Source: Pseudomonadota bacterium (GTDB lineage: Bacteria; Desulfobacterota; Binatia; Binatales; Binataceae). Taken from it: 64,000 bases of DNA. A program made the translations under genes and the position numbers. Location of the stretch: assembly GCA_021325025.1 (NCBI GenBank), contig JAJPHZ010000034.1:36275-100274 (forward strand), written 5' to 3'. The notes below the pieces were generated by a model. That model did no database searches. It was not told the DNA's origin and saw nothing but the letters and a program-made list of their open reading frames with translations. This document shows, piece after piece, positions 43,787 through 54,929 of the stretch; positions within the stretch are counted from its first letter, which is position 1, and the number at the start of each line of letters is the position of its first letter.

Positions 43787-45040
43787 GTGAGTATCATCTA
43801 TAGCCTGGCGTTGGCCGGGATTTGCATTTCCATTGCCTACTATGCCGCCACGATCGCAGCGGCGTGGAAATTCAGGCGCCGCGCCGCCGCGCCTCCCCGC
43901 CCGCTGCCGAAAATCGCGCCCCGCGCCGCGCTGCTCAAACCTCTCCACGGCATCACTGACAGCCTGGTCGATGACATCGTAAGCTTCCTGGAAGTGGACT
44001 ATCCCCGCAAGGAGTACCTGTTCGGCGTCTCCAGTTATGAGGACCCGGCGGCGCAGGTCCCGCTGGCGTTGAAGTCCCGCTATCAGTTCGCGCAAATCAG
44101 CCTGACGGTGGGCGGCGACCCGTCCGCCGCCAACCGCAAGGTCGGCAAGCTGATCGCGATGGTGCCGCGCGCCACGCGGCCCGACGTCTTCGTGCTCAGC
44201 GACGCGGATATCGCCGTGGAGCCCGACTACCTGCGCCGCGTCATCGGCGACCTCTACGCCGACGACCGCCTCGGCCTGGTCACCTGCGCCTACCGCGCGC
44301 GTCCGCCGCGGCCCGATTTGGGCGCGCGGCTGGAAGCCCTGTATATCAACACGGACTTCATGCCAATGGCGATCCTGGCCGACTCTTTTGAACCGTTGCA
44401 TTATGCGTTCGGCGCGACGATCGCGATTCGAAGGAACGTGCTGGAGGAAATCGGCGGCTTCCAGGCGGTCAAGGACCTGCTGGCCGACGACTTCCACCTC
44501 GGCAATCGCGCGGTGCAGCGCGGCTACAAAATCGGCCTGTCCAGCGCGCTGGTCACAATCGTGCCGGGCGAGCGCACCTTCGCCGACTTCTGGCACCATC
44601 AACTGCGCTGGGCGCGCACCTACAAGACCGTGCGCCCCATCAGCCTGGGCACGATTCTAACCCACGGCCCGTTCTGGGCTTTGGTTGCGATGCTCGCCGC
44701 CGGCTTCGGCGCCGGATCGATCGCGCTCGCCGCGGCCGTGGTCGCGGCGCGCCTGGCGATGGGTGCGATGATGATAAAGGGCGTGGCCAGGTTGCCCCTG
44801 TCGCTTTCCGACCTCGGCCTGCTGCTGGTCAAGGATTTCTGCATCACCGGCATCTGGTTCACCAGCCTGCTCGGCAACACCGTGCGCTGGGGTGACCGCC
44901 TGTTAAGAATCACGCCTGATGGGCGGCTTGAGGAACTGAGGCCCGGGCCGAAGGTTCAATCCGACACCACCCCGGCGCCCCAATCGGTCCACCCGATAGC
45001 CTCGTCCGCCGTCTCCGACGCCAGCCCCGGTTCGCGCTGA
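43787..45040 (+). CDS. hpnI: Hopanoid biosynthesis glycosyltransferase HpnI
   Basis: The 417-residue GT2 enzyme of the ceramide-glucosyltransferase type has an N-terminal membrane anchor, the acidic motifs VLSDADIAVEPDYL and DLLADDFHLGNRA, and the (Q/R)xxRW motif in HHQLRWARTYKTVRP, followed by C-terminal membrane segments. HpnI adds N-acetylglucosamine to bacteriohopanetetrol. The start is GTG 43787 with AGGTGAG upstream. The C-terminal 40 residues are Pro/Ser-rich and unconserved. Confidence 0.88.
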   Translation: MSIIYSLALAGICISIAYYAATIAAAWKFRRRAAAPPRPLPKIAPRAALLKPLHGITDSLVDDIVSFLEVDYPRKEYLFGVSSYEDPAAQVPLALKSRYQFAQISLTVGGDPSAANRKVGKLIAMVPRATRPDVFVLSDADIAVEPDYLRRVIGDLYADDRLGLVTCAYRARPPRPDLGARLEALYINTDFMPMAILADSFEPLHYAFGATIAIRRNVLEEIGGFQAVKDLLADDFHLGNRAVQRGYKIGLSSALVTIVPGERTFADFWHHQLRWARTYKTVRPISLGTILTHGPFWALVAMLAAGFGAGSIALAAAVVAARLAMGAMMIKGVARLPLSLSDLGLLLVKDFCITGIWFTSLLGNTVRWGDRLLRITPDGRLEELRPGPKVQSDTTPAPQSVHPIASSAVSDASPGSR

Positions 45041-45105
45041 CCCCGCAAACAGCGCACGGCGGTAGCCCCGCCATCCTGATTGCGCGCCTTCGGGTAAAGG
45101 AGCCT

Positions 45106-47685
45106 CTACCTGATTCCCAGGTCGGCGGAAGCGGCGGCGATTTCGCGCTGCTTGAAGGCAACCGCAATGTGCAGCCGCTCGATGTGCTGCTCGACGGTCT
45201 TGCCGCCCTGCTTTACCTTGTGCGTCTTGAAGAACTCGTCGACGTCGCCTGCCCGGTCCACCAGCGTGGTGATGCCGCCGCACATGCGCGGAATCGCGTT
45301 TTCGGGATAACGCTCCACCATCTTCTCCCAGTTCTGCTTGAGGAAGTCCCACGCCTCGTAGCGGCATTCGGTGTTCATCAGCAGCTCCATCATCAGGTAC
45401 GGCGCGTTTTGCGTGCGCACTTCGCCGTTGAGCGTCATCTGCATCGTATCGCGCAGCAGTTCGGGACGGCGGAAATCGGCCAGCGCATAGAGGTAGCGCT
45501 GCTCGTCCTGCGGAGTTTTTGCGCTCTTGAAGCGCTCCTTGAACTCACGGTAATCGGTCTCGCTGCCGGCGTGCGCCACGATTGAGATCAGCGCCGGCAC
45601 CAGGTTGTTGTCCACCGAACCCGGCTCGCGCTTGTATTGGGCATATAGCTCGCGGGCGCGGGCCTGGACCTGCGGGTCGTCGCCCTGCGTGCCGAGCGCG
45701 GCGATCAAACTGCCGCGGAGCTGGCCTTGCAGCTCGCTTTCGCCCGGCTTGGGCGCCCAGCCCAGGCGCTCGACGGCAGGGGTGAGCAGGCGGCGCACCT
45801 CAGCCTGCAAGGCTGGGCGATGTTGTTGGTCGACGACCGTGTCCAGGTAGGTAAACCCACCCAGGATCGCGCGCCAGACGTTGAGATCGGTCTCGTCGCG
45901 GAACCTCCGCGCCATCGCAAAGAAATCGCGCAGCGGGGCCAGGCCGGCGACCACCGCCGCCCAGGTGTCGCTGACCAGGCCGAAGCGCTCGATCGCGCTC
46001 AGCTTGTCCAGCGCCCCGGTGAGCCCGGCCAGCAGGTCGGAGCTGTAACGCACACGGTAAAAACCATGGCCGCCTTCATTGACGGCCACCCATTTGACCG
46101 CACCCGGCAGCTCCAGTGTGCTCTCCGCGCCGGTCAGCAGCAGCTTGTGCGCGCTGATGCCCTGCTCGGTGCACGCTTTGATCATCAGCGGGACGTGCCA
46201 TTGCTGAGAAGCGTCGCCCGCTCCCTTCATGTACAGGAAACGGCTCTGGCCGAGCGTGATGGAGCGGCCGTCGGCGCCCCTGGCGACACTGATGATCGGA
46301 AAGCCGGGCTGGAAGATCCAGGTATCCATCATCTTGCGCACCGGCTGATGGCTGGATTTTTCCAGCGCGTCCCACAGATCGCTGGTCTCGGCGTTGGCGT
46401 ATTCGTGCTCGCGCAGGTAGAGCGAGATACCCTTGCGGAATTCCTCCGCGCCCAGGTACTGCTCGAGCATCCGCAGCACCGACGCGCCTTTTTCGTAGGT
46501 CAGGACGTCGAACATGCCGCCCGCGTCGGCCGGCGAATGGACCGGATACTCGATCGAGCGCGTGCTGTTGAGCCCGTCCACCGCCATCGCCGCGCCGCGC
46601 GACAGCCCGAAGCTGACCCATCGCTGCCAATGCGGCTTCCAGGCATCGACGGCCAGCATCTCCATAAAGGTGGCGAAAGCCTCGTTGAGCCAGATGCCGT
46701 TCCACCACTGCATCGTCACCAAATCGCCGAACCACATGTGCGCGTTCTCGTGCGACACGACGTCGGCCACGCGCTCGAGTTCGGCGCGCGAGGCGGTCTT
46801 TTGGTCCACCAGCAACGCGGTTTCGCGAAAGGTGATGGCGCCGAGGTTTTCCATCGCGCCGGCCGCGAAATCGGGGATCGCGATCAGGTCCAGCTTGTCG
46901 CCGGGATACTTGATTCCGTAGTAGTTGGCGAAGAATTTGAGCGAGAATGCGCCGATCTCCAGCGCGTAGGGCGTCAGCGCTTCCTTGCCCGGCACGTGCC
47001 ATACACGCAACGGTACACCGCCGGCGTCGACCGGCTCGGTGGACTTGAATTCGCCCACCACGAACGCCAGCAGATAGGTGGACATGCGGATCGTCTGGCG
47101 GAACGTTACCTCCTTCTTGCCGTTGCCCAGCGGCCTTTGGTGTTCGATGGCGGTGTTGGAAATCGCCGCCAGATTCTCATCGACCACCAGCGTCAGCTTG
47201 AAAGTCGCCTTGGCCGCCGGTTCGTCCCAGCACGGGATCGCGCGGCGTGCGTCGGTGGCCTCGAATTGGGTGGTGGCGATGGTGTGCGTGCGCCCTTCAG
47301 CATCCTTGTACTGGCTGCGGTAAAAGCCGTGCAGCTTGTCGTTTAGAATTCCGCGAAAGCGAATCCGCAGCGACCATTTGCCGGGATTGAGCTTGCGCCC
47401 GAAGTTCAGGATTGCCCGCTCGTTGACGGCGTCCAGTTCCGCCTTGCCGCTGACACTTTCGCCCTCGCGGCTGACGGTTGCCTGATCGATTTCCAACTCC
47501 AGCGCGTTGAGCTGAATTTCCTCGACAGGCTCGTGGATTTCGATCGCAACCGTTTCATCACCGGCAAAGGTGAAGTTCTTCAGGTCGGGTTCAAGCCGGA
47601 CCTCATAGTGTTGCGGGCTGACCGAGGCCGGCAGACGATAAACCTGGGCGGAGACTTGCGTGGTGGCACTGTCGTAGTAGTACAT
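45106..47685 (-). CDS. M1 family zinc aminopeptidase
   Basis: The 859-residue protein has the exopeptidase motif GAMEN near residue 270, the zinc site VVSHENAHMWFGDLVTMQWW with LNEAFATFME supplying the third ligand, and a catalytic Tyr in VLTYEKGASVLRML. The ERAP1-like C-terminal domain fills the last 350 residues. Layout and length match the puromycin-sensitive/PepN group of cytoplasmic aminopeptidases. ATG 47685 has AAAGGAG ahead; an upstream in-frame start adds 22 unconserved residues. It has no evident link to the hopanoid genes around it. Confidence 0.93.
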   Translation of the reverse strand: MYYYDSATTQVSAQVYRLPASVSPQHYEVRLEPDLKNFTFAGDETVAIEIHEPVEEIQLNALELEIDQATVSREGESVSGKAELDAVNERAILNFGRKLNPGKWSLRIRFRGILNDKLHGFYRSQYKDAEGRTHTIATTQFEATDARRAIPCWDEPAAKATFKLTLVVDENLAAISNTAIEHQRPLGNGKKEVTFRQTIRMSTYLLAFVVGEFKSTEPVDAGGVPLRVWHVPGKEALTPYALEIGAFSLKFFANYYGIKYPGDKLDLIAIPDFAAGAMENLGAITFRETALLVDQKTASRAELERVADVVSHENAHMWFGDLVTMQWWNGIWLNEAFATFMEMLAVDAWKPHWQRWVSFGLSRGAAMAVDGLNSTRSIEYPVHSPADAGGMFDVLTYEKGASVLRMLEQYLGAEEFRKGISLYLREHEYANAETSDLWDALEKSSHQPVRKMMDTWIFQPGFPIISVARGADGRSITLGQSRFLYMKGAGDASQQWHVPLMIKACTEQGISAHKLLLTGAESTLELPGAVKWVAVNEGGHGFYRVRYSSDLLAGLTGALDKLSAIERFGLVSDTWAAVVAGLAPLRDFFAMARRFRDETDLNVWRAILGGFTYLDTVVDQQHRPALQAEVRRLLTPAVERLGWAPKPGESELQGQLRGSLIAALGTQGDDPQVQARARELYAQYKREPGSVDNNLVPALISIVAHAGSETDYREFKERFKSAKTPQDEQRYLYALADFRRPELLRDTMQMTLNGEVRTQNAPYLMMELLMNTECRYEAWDFLKQNWEKMVERYPENAIPRMCGGITTLVDRAGDVDEFFKTHKVKQGGKTVEQHIERLHIAVAFKQREIAAASADLGIR

Positions 47686-47803
47686 CTCAGCTCCTTTCGC
47701 GGCCGGCGGCGTGCCGGCGTCGGGACCCATCCTCCGCCTCATTGTTACCAAGGCCGGGCCGCGATGAAACAGTAAAGTTACGCGGATCTGTCCTCCATCG
47801 TAT

Positions 47804-49482
<1,679 letters not shown>

Positions 49483-49486
<4 letters not shown>

Positions 49487-50457
49487 CGGGCGTCTCCATG
49501 GCCGGGCGCTGCGGCGTCGGCGCATCCGCGGTGCGCAAATGGTCCAACGCCGCGCGCCAATTCGCGATAGGTTGTCAGGCGGATGTCGTAGCGGGCGAGC
49601 AAGCCGCGCAATTGCGGGTCGGTCAGCAGCTCGACTTCGTGTTGCGCCGCGACGCTGGGCGGGCGCGCGCCGAGGTCGGCCGCCGGATGGAAGTAGATTT
49701 CCGTCGCGCAGCCCTCGGGAATTCGTGCCAGCAGCCCCTGCAAATAGGCACGGGTGAAATGTCCGCTCTGATGCAATCCGAACAGCCAGTCCACCGACCT
49801 GATTCCGCGCTGCGCCATCAGCCGGCGCGCCCGGGCGCTGAGCGTACGGAAGATGATCGCTTCGGTCAGCTTGCGGGCGCTGTGCTCGCGGCTCAGCCGC
49901 ATCGTGGTCAACACCGGCTCGCGCGGCAGACGCAGGCACGGCACGCGGTATTCCGCCGCCAGTTCGGTCAGAATCTCGATGATCACCGGATGGACGTGAA
50001 CGTTGAGATGGCCGTCGATGTGGTTGAGATAGCCGATCAACTCCAGATGCCTTTCGATCTGCGCGCGGCATTCGTCGACGATCTTTTGCCGCAGCGCGTG
50101 ATTGAAAAAGTAGCGCAAGCCGGCGGCCACCGGGTTGTCGGCGAAGGCGGCGCGCTCATCAACCAGCGCCCCAAGCCTGGCGGGCGGCAGCACGCTCCTG
50201 CCCTGACAGAACACCAAATGCAAGCCCACATCCAGTTCCGGATACTCCCCCGCCAGCGCCACGGCCTCATCGCACGCCGGCTCCGCCACCATCAGGCTGG
50301 TGCTGGTGAGAATGCCCTGCCGATGGCACCGCACGATCCCCGCATTGCACTCGCGCGACGCCCCGAAGTCGTCGCCGTTGACGATCAGCAGCTTCAAGCG
50401 TTTTGCCTGCGACCGCACAGTTGTGGAAGAGTTGTTGTCAATCGAGCGCCTCCGCAC
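49483..50457 (-). CDS. hpnK: Hopanoid biosynthesis deacetylase HpnK (YdjC/ChbG family)
   Basis: The protein (up to 324 residues) has LLIVNGDDFGASRECNAGIV (metal Asp pair), LDVGLHLVFCQGRSV and YLNHIDGHLNVHVHP (metal His pair) of the YdjC fold, then EIYFHPAADLG. HpnK deacetylates N-acetylglucosaminyl-bacteriohopanetetrol made by HpnI. The start is uncertain: GTG 50457, GTG 50418 and TTG near 50400 are all possible, none with a strong ribosome site. hpnG is divergent; the downstream monooxygenase overlaps its stop by 4 bp. Confidence 0.88.
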
Positions 50458-50524
50458 AATTCTGCTAGCAATGCTATGAGTCGCTCAAGACGATGGTCCA
50501 ATCAATTCGAGCTTCGGTTGCACG

Positions 50525-51268
50525 ATGATCCTCATCTTCTATGCCCTGCGGCGCGAATTGGGTGATGTGCGCCGACGGATTGAGAATCGCGCTGCGCTGG
50601 GCCAGGGGTTGCACGGCCTGCGCGGCCGAATCGGCGGCCAGGACGTGGCCATGGTAGCGACCGGTATCGGCATCGCGCCGGCGCGCGCGACGGCACGCCG
50701 CGCTCTTGAGGTCCTGCCGCAGCCGCGGATGGTAATCTCTACCGGCGTGGCGGGCGGCTTGACGCCGCAGTTGCGCGCCGGCGATTTGGTGATCGCGGAC
50801 CGCTTCCTGATTGAGTCGGAGGACGGCGGCCTTCAATCCATCAGCGTCGCACCCCGACCGGTGCAATTGGCGGGCGACGCATTGTTGCGCGCCGGATTGA
50901 GCGCGGCCGCCGGTCCGATGCTGACCGCGCGCCGGGTGCTGTCCAGCGCCGCCGACAAACGCGAGGCGCACACGCGCAGCGGCGCGCTTGCCGTGGACAT
51001 GGAAAGTGCCGCCATCGCGCAGGAGATGGCGTCGTGCGGCGCGCCGTTTTTGTGCGTGCGCGCGATAATCGACGCGGTGTCGGACGAATTGCCCGGGGCC
51101 GAACTGGCCGCGCCGACCGGGGAAGTTTCGATGCGCAAGGCGGCGGCCTTTTTCCTCAGTAATCCGTCGGCGCTCAGGCAAGTGCCCACCGTCGTCAGGA
51201 ACATGGGGCGCGCCACGGCCGCGATTGCGGCCGCGCTGCAAGCTCTTTGCAGGGGCACCGGCGCGTGA
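50525..51268 (+). CDS. hpnG: Hopanoid-associated phosphorylase HpnG
   Basis: The 247-residue protein of the nucleoside-phosphorylase fold has MVATGIGIAPARA, VISTGVAGGLTPQLRAGDL and LAVDMESAAIAQEMA, with the catalytic-type Glu in DMESA. HpnG removes adenine from adenosylhopane to give ribosylhopane on the way to bacteriohopanetetrol. It is divergent from hpnK with a 67-bp gap that must hold both promoters. 5'-methylthioadenosine-type nucleosidases share the fold, but the neighbourhood favours HpnG. Confidence 0.87.
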   Translation: MILIFYALRRELGDVRRRIENRAALGQGLHGLRGRIGGQDVAMVATGIGIAPARATARRALEVLPQPRMVISTGVAGGLTPQLRAGDLVIADRFLIESEDGGLQSISVAPRPVQLAGDALLRAGLSAAAGPMLTARRVLSSAADKREAHTRSGALAVDMESAAIAQEMASCGAPFLCVRAIIDAVSDELPGAELAAPTGEVSMRKAAAFFLSNPSALRQVPTVVRNMGRATAAIAAALQALCRGTGA

Positions 51269-51321
51269 TTTGATGCACGCCGCTAACGCGGCTATTCAAG
51301 GTGGCTAAGGAGGACCGCGGC

Positions 51322-52254
51322 ATGGCGGATTCCAAACAAAGACTGGCCGGCAAGGTCGCAATCGTAACCGGCGCCGGCCATGGGATCGGACGGGCCGAGG
51401 CCCTGGAACTCGCCCGTCAGGGCGCAAAGGTGGTGGTGAATGATCTGGGCGGCGACACCAAGGGCGAAGGTGCGGACCTGGGCGTCGCGCAAAGGGTAGT
51501 GCAGGAGATCGCGGCCCTGGGCGCAAGCGCGGTCGCCAACGGCGATTCGGTGGCGAGCTTCGAGGGCGCCCGCCGCATCGTGGAGACGGCGATCAAAACC
51601 TTCGGCCGCCTCGACATCCTGATCAACAACGCCGGCAACGCGCGCCCGCGCGTGATCTACAACTTGAGCGAGGAGGACTGGGACGCCGTCATCGCGGTAC
51701 ATCTCAAAGGATGCTTCAACATGGTGCGGCACGCGGCACCGATCTTTCGCGAACAGCGCTCGGGCGTGATCATCAACACCGGCTCGGAATCGGGCCTGGG
51801 GCATTTCGGCCAGGCCAACTATTCAGCGGCCAAGGAAGGAATCATCGGCTTTACGCGCACGGTGGCACGCGATTTAGGCCGCTACGGCGTGCGCGTCAAC
51901 GCCATCCGGCCCCGCGCAATCGACACCCGCCTGGCCGGCGGCGAGGGCGGCGGCGTGGAGGCCGGAGCGCGGCTGGAACAAACCTTCGGCCGGCACGTGC
52001 TGGGAACTCGCAGCATGAAAACCCCGCGGCCAGCCAAGGCGGAAGAGGTCGCGGCACTGGTTGCCTGGCTATGCACCGATGCGATGGCCGCGGTCAACGG
52101 CAGGACCTTTCAGATCGGCGGCGGCGAAGTGGGCCTGTGGTCGGAACCCGAGCTGATCAGGTCCTCACTGCGCGAGGAGGGCTGGACTGTGGACGCGCTC
52201 GACAACGAAATGCTGCGCGACTATCTGGTGGGCGACATAATCGATCAGCGCTAG
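51322..52254 (+). CDS. SDR oxidoreductase, MFE-2-like 3-hydroxyacyl-CoA dehydrogenase type
   Basis: The 310-residue protein has IVTGAGHGIGRAEALELARQ, the Asp of VVVNDLGGDTKGEG indicating NAD preference, INNAG, and the catalytic YSAAKEG. VVNDLGG is characteristic of multifunctional-enzyme-2-like hydroxyacyl-CoA dehydrogenases. A C-terminal extension of about 50 residues follows the usual SDR end. ATG 51322 is preceded by AAGGAGG; a GTG at 51301 is in frame but would overlap that ribosome site. It probably serves beta-oxidation-like chemistry with the genes at 54.9-58.6 kb. Confidence 0.85.
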   Translation: MADSKQRLAGKVAIVTGAGHGIGRAEALELARQGAKVVVNDLGGDTKGEGADLGVAQRVVQEIAALGASAVANGDSVASFEGARRIVETAIKTFGRLDILINNAGNARPRVIYNLSEEDWDAVIAVHLKGCFNMVRHAAPIFREQRSGVIINTGSESGLGHFGQANYSAAKEGIIGFTRTVARDLGRYGVRVNAIRPRAIDTRLAGGEGGGVEAGARLEQTFGRHVLGTRSMKTPRPAKAEEVAALVAWLCTDAMAAVNGRTFQIGGGEVGLWSEPELIRSSLREEGWTVDALDNEMLRDYLVGDIIDQR

Positions 52255-52274
52255 CTCCCACGACCGGGCAGAAG

Positions 52275-52355
52275 ACCTAACCCCCGGCCTTCCCTGAAAG
52301 GCAAGCGGAGACAGATGTGTTCCCCTTCCCTTCAAGGAAGGGGTTGGGGTTAGGT
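52275..52355. repeat. Dispersed palindromic repeat, copy 3 (81 bp)
   Basis: Outer arms ACCTAACCCC (52275-52284) and GGGGTTAGGT (52346-52355) are exact inverted repeats and enclose an inner hairpin CCCCTTCC (52322-52329)/GGAAGGGG (52336-52343). It lies between the SDR and carbonic anhydrase genes. The first 15 bases are identical to those at 5232-5246. Confidence 0.65.
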
Positions 52356-52411
52356 TATGTACGCGTCAAGAACAAGCAGCACTTTTTGATCGACAAAAAC
52401 GGAGGCCGACA

Positions 52412-52912
52412 ATGAGCATCATCGACGACGTACTCAAAGGCAACGAAACCTACGCCCGCAACTTCAAACTGGGCAGCTTGCCGATCCCGCCGGCGAAGAA
52501 GCTGGCGATCGTCGCCTGCATGGACGCGCGGCTTACGGTCGAGCAGTTTTTGGGGCTCAACACCGGCGACGCCCACATCATCCGCAACGCCGGCGGAATC
52601 GCCACCGAAGACGCGATCCGCTCGCTGCTGATTTCGCATTACCTGCTGGGCACGCAGGAATTCATGGTGATCAACCACACCGAGTGCGGGATGCTGTCCT
52701 TCAAGGACGCCGATTTGCTGGAACGGCTGGAGCGCGAGAGTGGCGTATCGGCGATCGCGCCCAGCCATTTCCACGCCTTCCCCAACCTGGAGGCGAACGT
52801 CCGCCGCCAAGTGAGCCGCATCCGGTCGCATCCCTGGATTCCCAGAACGATTCCCGTGCGCGGCTTCATCTATGACGTCAAGACCGGCAAACTCAACGAA
52901 GTGCAGTGCTGA
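52412..52912 (+). CDS. Beta-class carbonic anhydrase
   Basis: The 166-residue protein has the zinc site C-x-D-x-R (VACMDARL, near residue 36) and H-x2-C (INHTECGM, near residue 89), plus IRNAGGIATEDAIRSL, matching compact beta-carbonic anhydrases. It interconverts CO2 and bicarbonate in the cytoplasm. A good ribosome site (GGAGG) precedes the ATG. It has no evident functional link to its neighbours. Confidence 0.92.
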   Translation: MSIIDDVLKGNETYARNFKLGSLPIPPAKKLAIVACMDARLTVEQFLGLNTGDAHIIRNAGGIATEDAIRSLLISHYLLGTQEFMVINHTECGMLSFKDADLLERLERESGVSAIAPSHFHAFPNLEANVRRQVSRIRSHPWIPRTIPVRGFIYDVKTGKLNEVQC

Positions 52913-52959
52913 GGTCGGAGTCTTGTGCGAAATAGCAACGGCAATCCAGGAGGGAGCCA

Positions 52960-53463
52960 ATGAACAAGATCCGGCCGGCCATCTGTATCCTTGCGGTACT
53001 TGGCCTGTTCGCGTGGCGCATTGCACTTCCGGCTCATGCTGATGATGATGAACAGGCGATCACCGACGTTGAACACAAGCTGGCCCAGGCGGCCAGCGCC
53101 AGCGAGGCTTTGAAGTATTACGCGGCGGGCGACGACGTTACGCTCTTCGACATGAGTGGTCCGCCGCGTGAATACTCGGGCGCCAAGGCGATCCGCGCCG
53201 ATTTGGAAAAGGGATTCGCCGGACTTAAGGACCTCAAAGTCAACTTCCTGGAACTCAAGGTCGAAACCGACGGCAACTTCGGCTATGCGCGCAGCGTCCA
53301 GCATTTCACGGCCAAGACCGCAGACGGCAAGCCGGTTGAGGTCACCTTTCGGCAGACCGACGTGCTGCGCAAAATAAACGGCCAGTGGAAGATCGTTCAC
53401 CAGCACATCTCGGTGCCGATCGACATGAAGACCGGCAAGGCCGACATGAGTTCGCGGATGTGA
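52960..53463 (+). CDS. Exported SnoaL/NTF2-like protein
   Basis: The 167-residue protein has a Sec signal peptide (AICILAVLGLFAWRIALPAHA) followed by an NTF2-fold domain: ITDVEHKLAQAASASEALKY, then LFDMSGPPREYSGAKAIRAD and FRQTDVLRKINGQWKIVHQH. This is the SnoaL_3-type pattern of periplasmic proteins with no assigned reaction. AGGAGG lies 8 bp ahead of the ATG. Confidence 0.8.
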   Translation: MNKIRPAICILAVLGLFAWRIALPAHADDDEQAITDVEHKLAQAASASEALKYYAAGDDVTLFDMSGPPREYSGAKAIRADLEKGFAGLKDLKVNFLELKVETDGNFGYARSVQHFTAKTADGKPVEVTFRQTDVLRKINGQWKIVHQHISVPIDMKTGKADMSSRM

Positions 53464-53521
53464 GCTTCGCCGCCGGCTCGTTTCGCTTGACCGAACCGGG
53501 CCGGCGGGACACAACGCTTTG

Positions 53522-54787
53522 ATGGGCGGCGATTACCTCCAGGCTCTGGAACGCCTCGGCGTGGCGCTCGCGCTTGGATTGCTGATCGGAATGGAACGCG
53601 GCTGGGAGCGCCGCGACATGCCCGAGGGTTCGCGGGTGGCGGGCTTTCGCACCTTCGGCATCATCACGCTGCTCGGCGCCGTCACTACCCTGTTGTCGCC
53701 CGACTCGATGCTGCCCTTTACTGCGGCCTTCGTGGTGCTGGGCATGGCGATGGCGCTGGGTTACTGGCGGGAATCAAGCCGCTGGGCTGATATCAGCCTG
53801 ACCACCACCATCACCGCATTGCTCGCTTTAGGGCTGGGCGCGCTGGCCGGCAAGGGCGAGTTCGTGGTGGCGACTTCCACGGCGGTCGTCGTTACCCTGC
53901 TGCTGGGATTCAAACCCGAACTCCATCATCTGCTGCAACGCATCGAGCGCGAGGAACTGCTGGCCACGCTGCGGTTGCTGTTGATTTCGGTGGTCATTCT
54001 TCCGATTCTTCCCGACCACGGCTTCGGACCCTGGCAAGCAGTCAATCCCTACCGCCTGTGGTGGCTGGTAGTGCTGGTAGCCGCGCTGTCATATGCCGGC
54101 TACTTCGGGATCAAGCTGCTCGGACGCGAGCGCGGCGTGATGGTCAGCAGTGTGTTGGGCGGCCTGGCCTCATCCACCGCCGTGGCCGTCAACCTGTCGC
54201 GCCTTGGGCACAACAAGCCCGCCCAGCAGGCGCTGCTCGCCTCAGGAGTAACGATTGCCTCGGCCACGATGTTTCCACGCATCCTGGTGATGGCGGCAGT
54301 GGTCGCACCCGACCTCGCCATCGCCTTGGCCGGCCCGCTGCTGGCCGCGGCGCTGGCGGCGTTTGCGCTCGGCGGCTGGCAGGTCTGGCGCCTCAGCGAT
54401 CGCTCTATCGACAGCGGCGAGCAGTTGGAACTGCGCAACCCGCTGAGCTTGCGCTTCGCGATCGAGTTCGGTGCCCTGCTGGCGTTGATCATGCTGATGG
54501 CGCGCGGGTTCGCCATCTGGCTGGGCGGCCGCGGCTTGCTCGTCGTCGGCGCGATCTCGGGGCTGGCCGACGTCGACGCGATCACCGTGTCAACCGCCTC
54601 GATGTATCATGCCGGGCACGCCGCCCTACCGGCAGCCGGCGGCGCAATCCTGATCGCGGCCGCGGTCAACACCGTCGTGAAAGCAGTCCTCGCGGGGGCC
54701 GTCGGCGGTCTGCGCATGGGCCTGTATGTAAGCGGATCGTTGGTGGCGGCACTGGCTGCCGGGGCCGCCGCCTGGTGGTTGTTCTGA
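53522..54787 (+). CDS. MgtC/SapB N-terminal domain plus DUF4010 membrane protein
   Basis: The 421-residue protein has about 11 membrane spans. The first 140 residues contain the MgtC/SapB pattern LGVALALGLLIGMERGWERR and RVAGFRTFGIITLLGAV; the remainder matches DUF4010, including VLGGLASSTAVAVNLSRL and ADVDAITVSTASM. MgtC proteins are linked to magnesium limitation and membrane energetics; the function of the two-domain form is not established. ATG 53522 follows a TTG at 53519. Confidence 0.85.
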   Translation: MGGDYLQALERLGVALALGLLIGMERGWERRDMPEGSRVAGFRTFGIITLLGAVTTLLSPDSMLPFTAAFVVLGMAMALGYWRESSRWADISLTTTITALLALGLGALAGKGEFVVATSTAVVVTLLLGFKPELHHLLQRIEREELLATLRLLLISVVILPILPDHGFGPWQAVNPYRLWWLVVLVAALSYAGYFGIKLLGRERGVMVSSVLGGLASSTAVAVNLSRLGHNKPAQQALLASGVTIASATMFPRILVMAAVVAPDLAIALAGPLLAAALAAFALGGWQVWRLSDRSIDSGEQLELRNPLSLRFAIEFGALLALIMLMARGFAIWLGGRGLLVVGAISGLADVDAITVSTASMYHAGHAALPAAGGAILIAAAVNTVVKAVLAGAVGGLRMGLYVSGSLVAALAAGAAAWWLF

Positions 54788-54929
54788 CTCGGCGCTGACG
54801 CACCGGCGCTCTGCTTGGGCCGGCCGCGTGTCCGCCTGCGCCAAAATGTCCTCCAGACGCTTGAGCAGCGCGCGCAACCGGGCTTGAATTTCCAAAGCCC
54901 TGGCACCGAGCGAAAGGAGGAGGATTAGG

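Noticed and set aside
49487..50071. N-terminal extension of the FAD monooxygenase frame into hpnK
   Set aside because: The FAD-binding motif begins at the ATG at 49486, and the upstream part is a Pro/Arg-rich shadow of hpnK.
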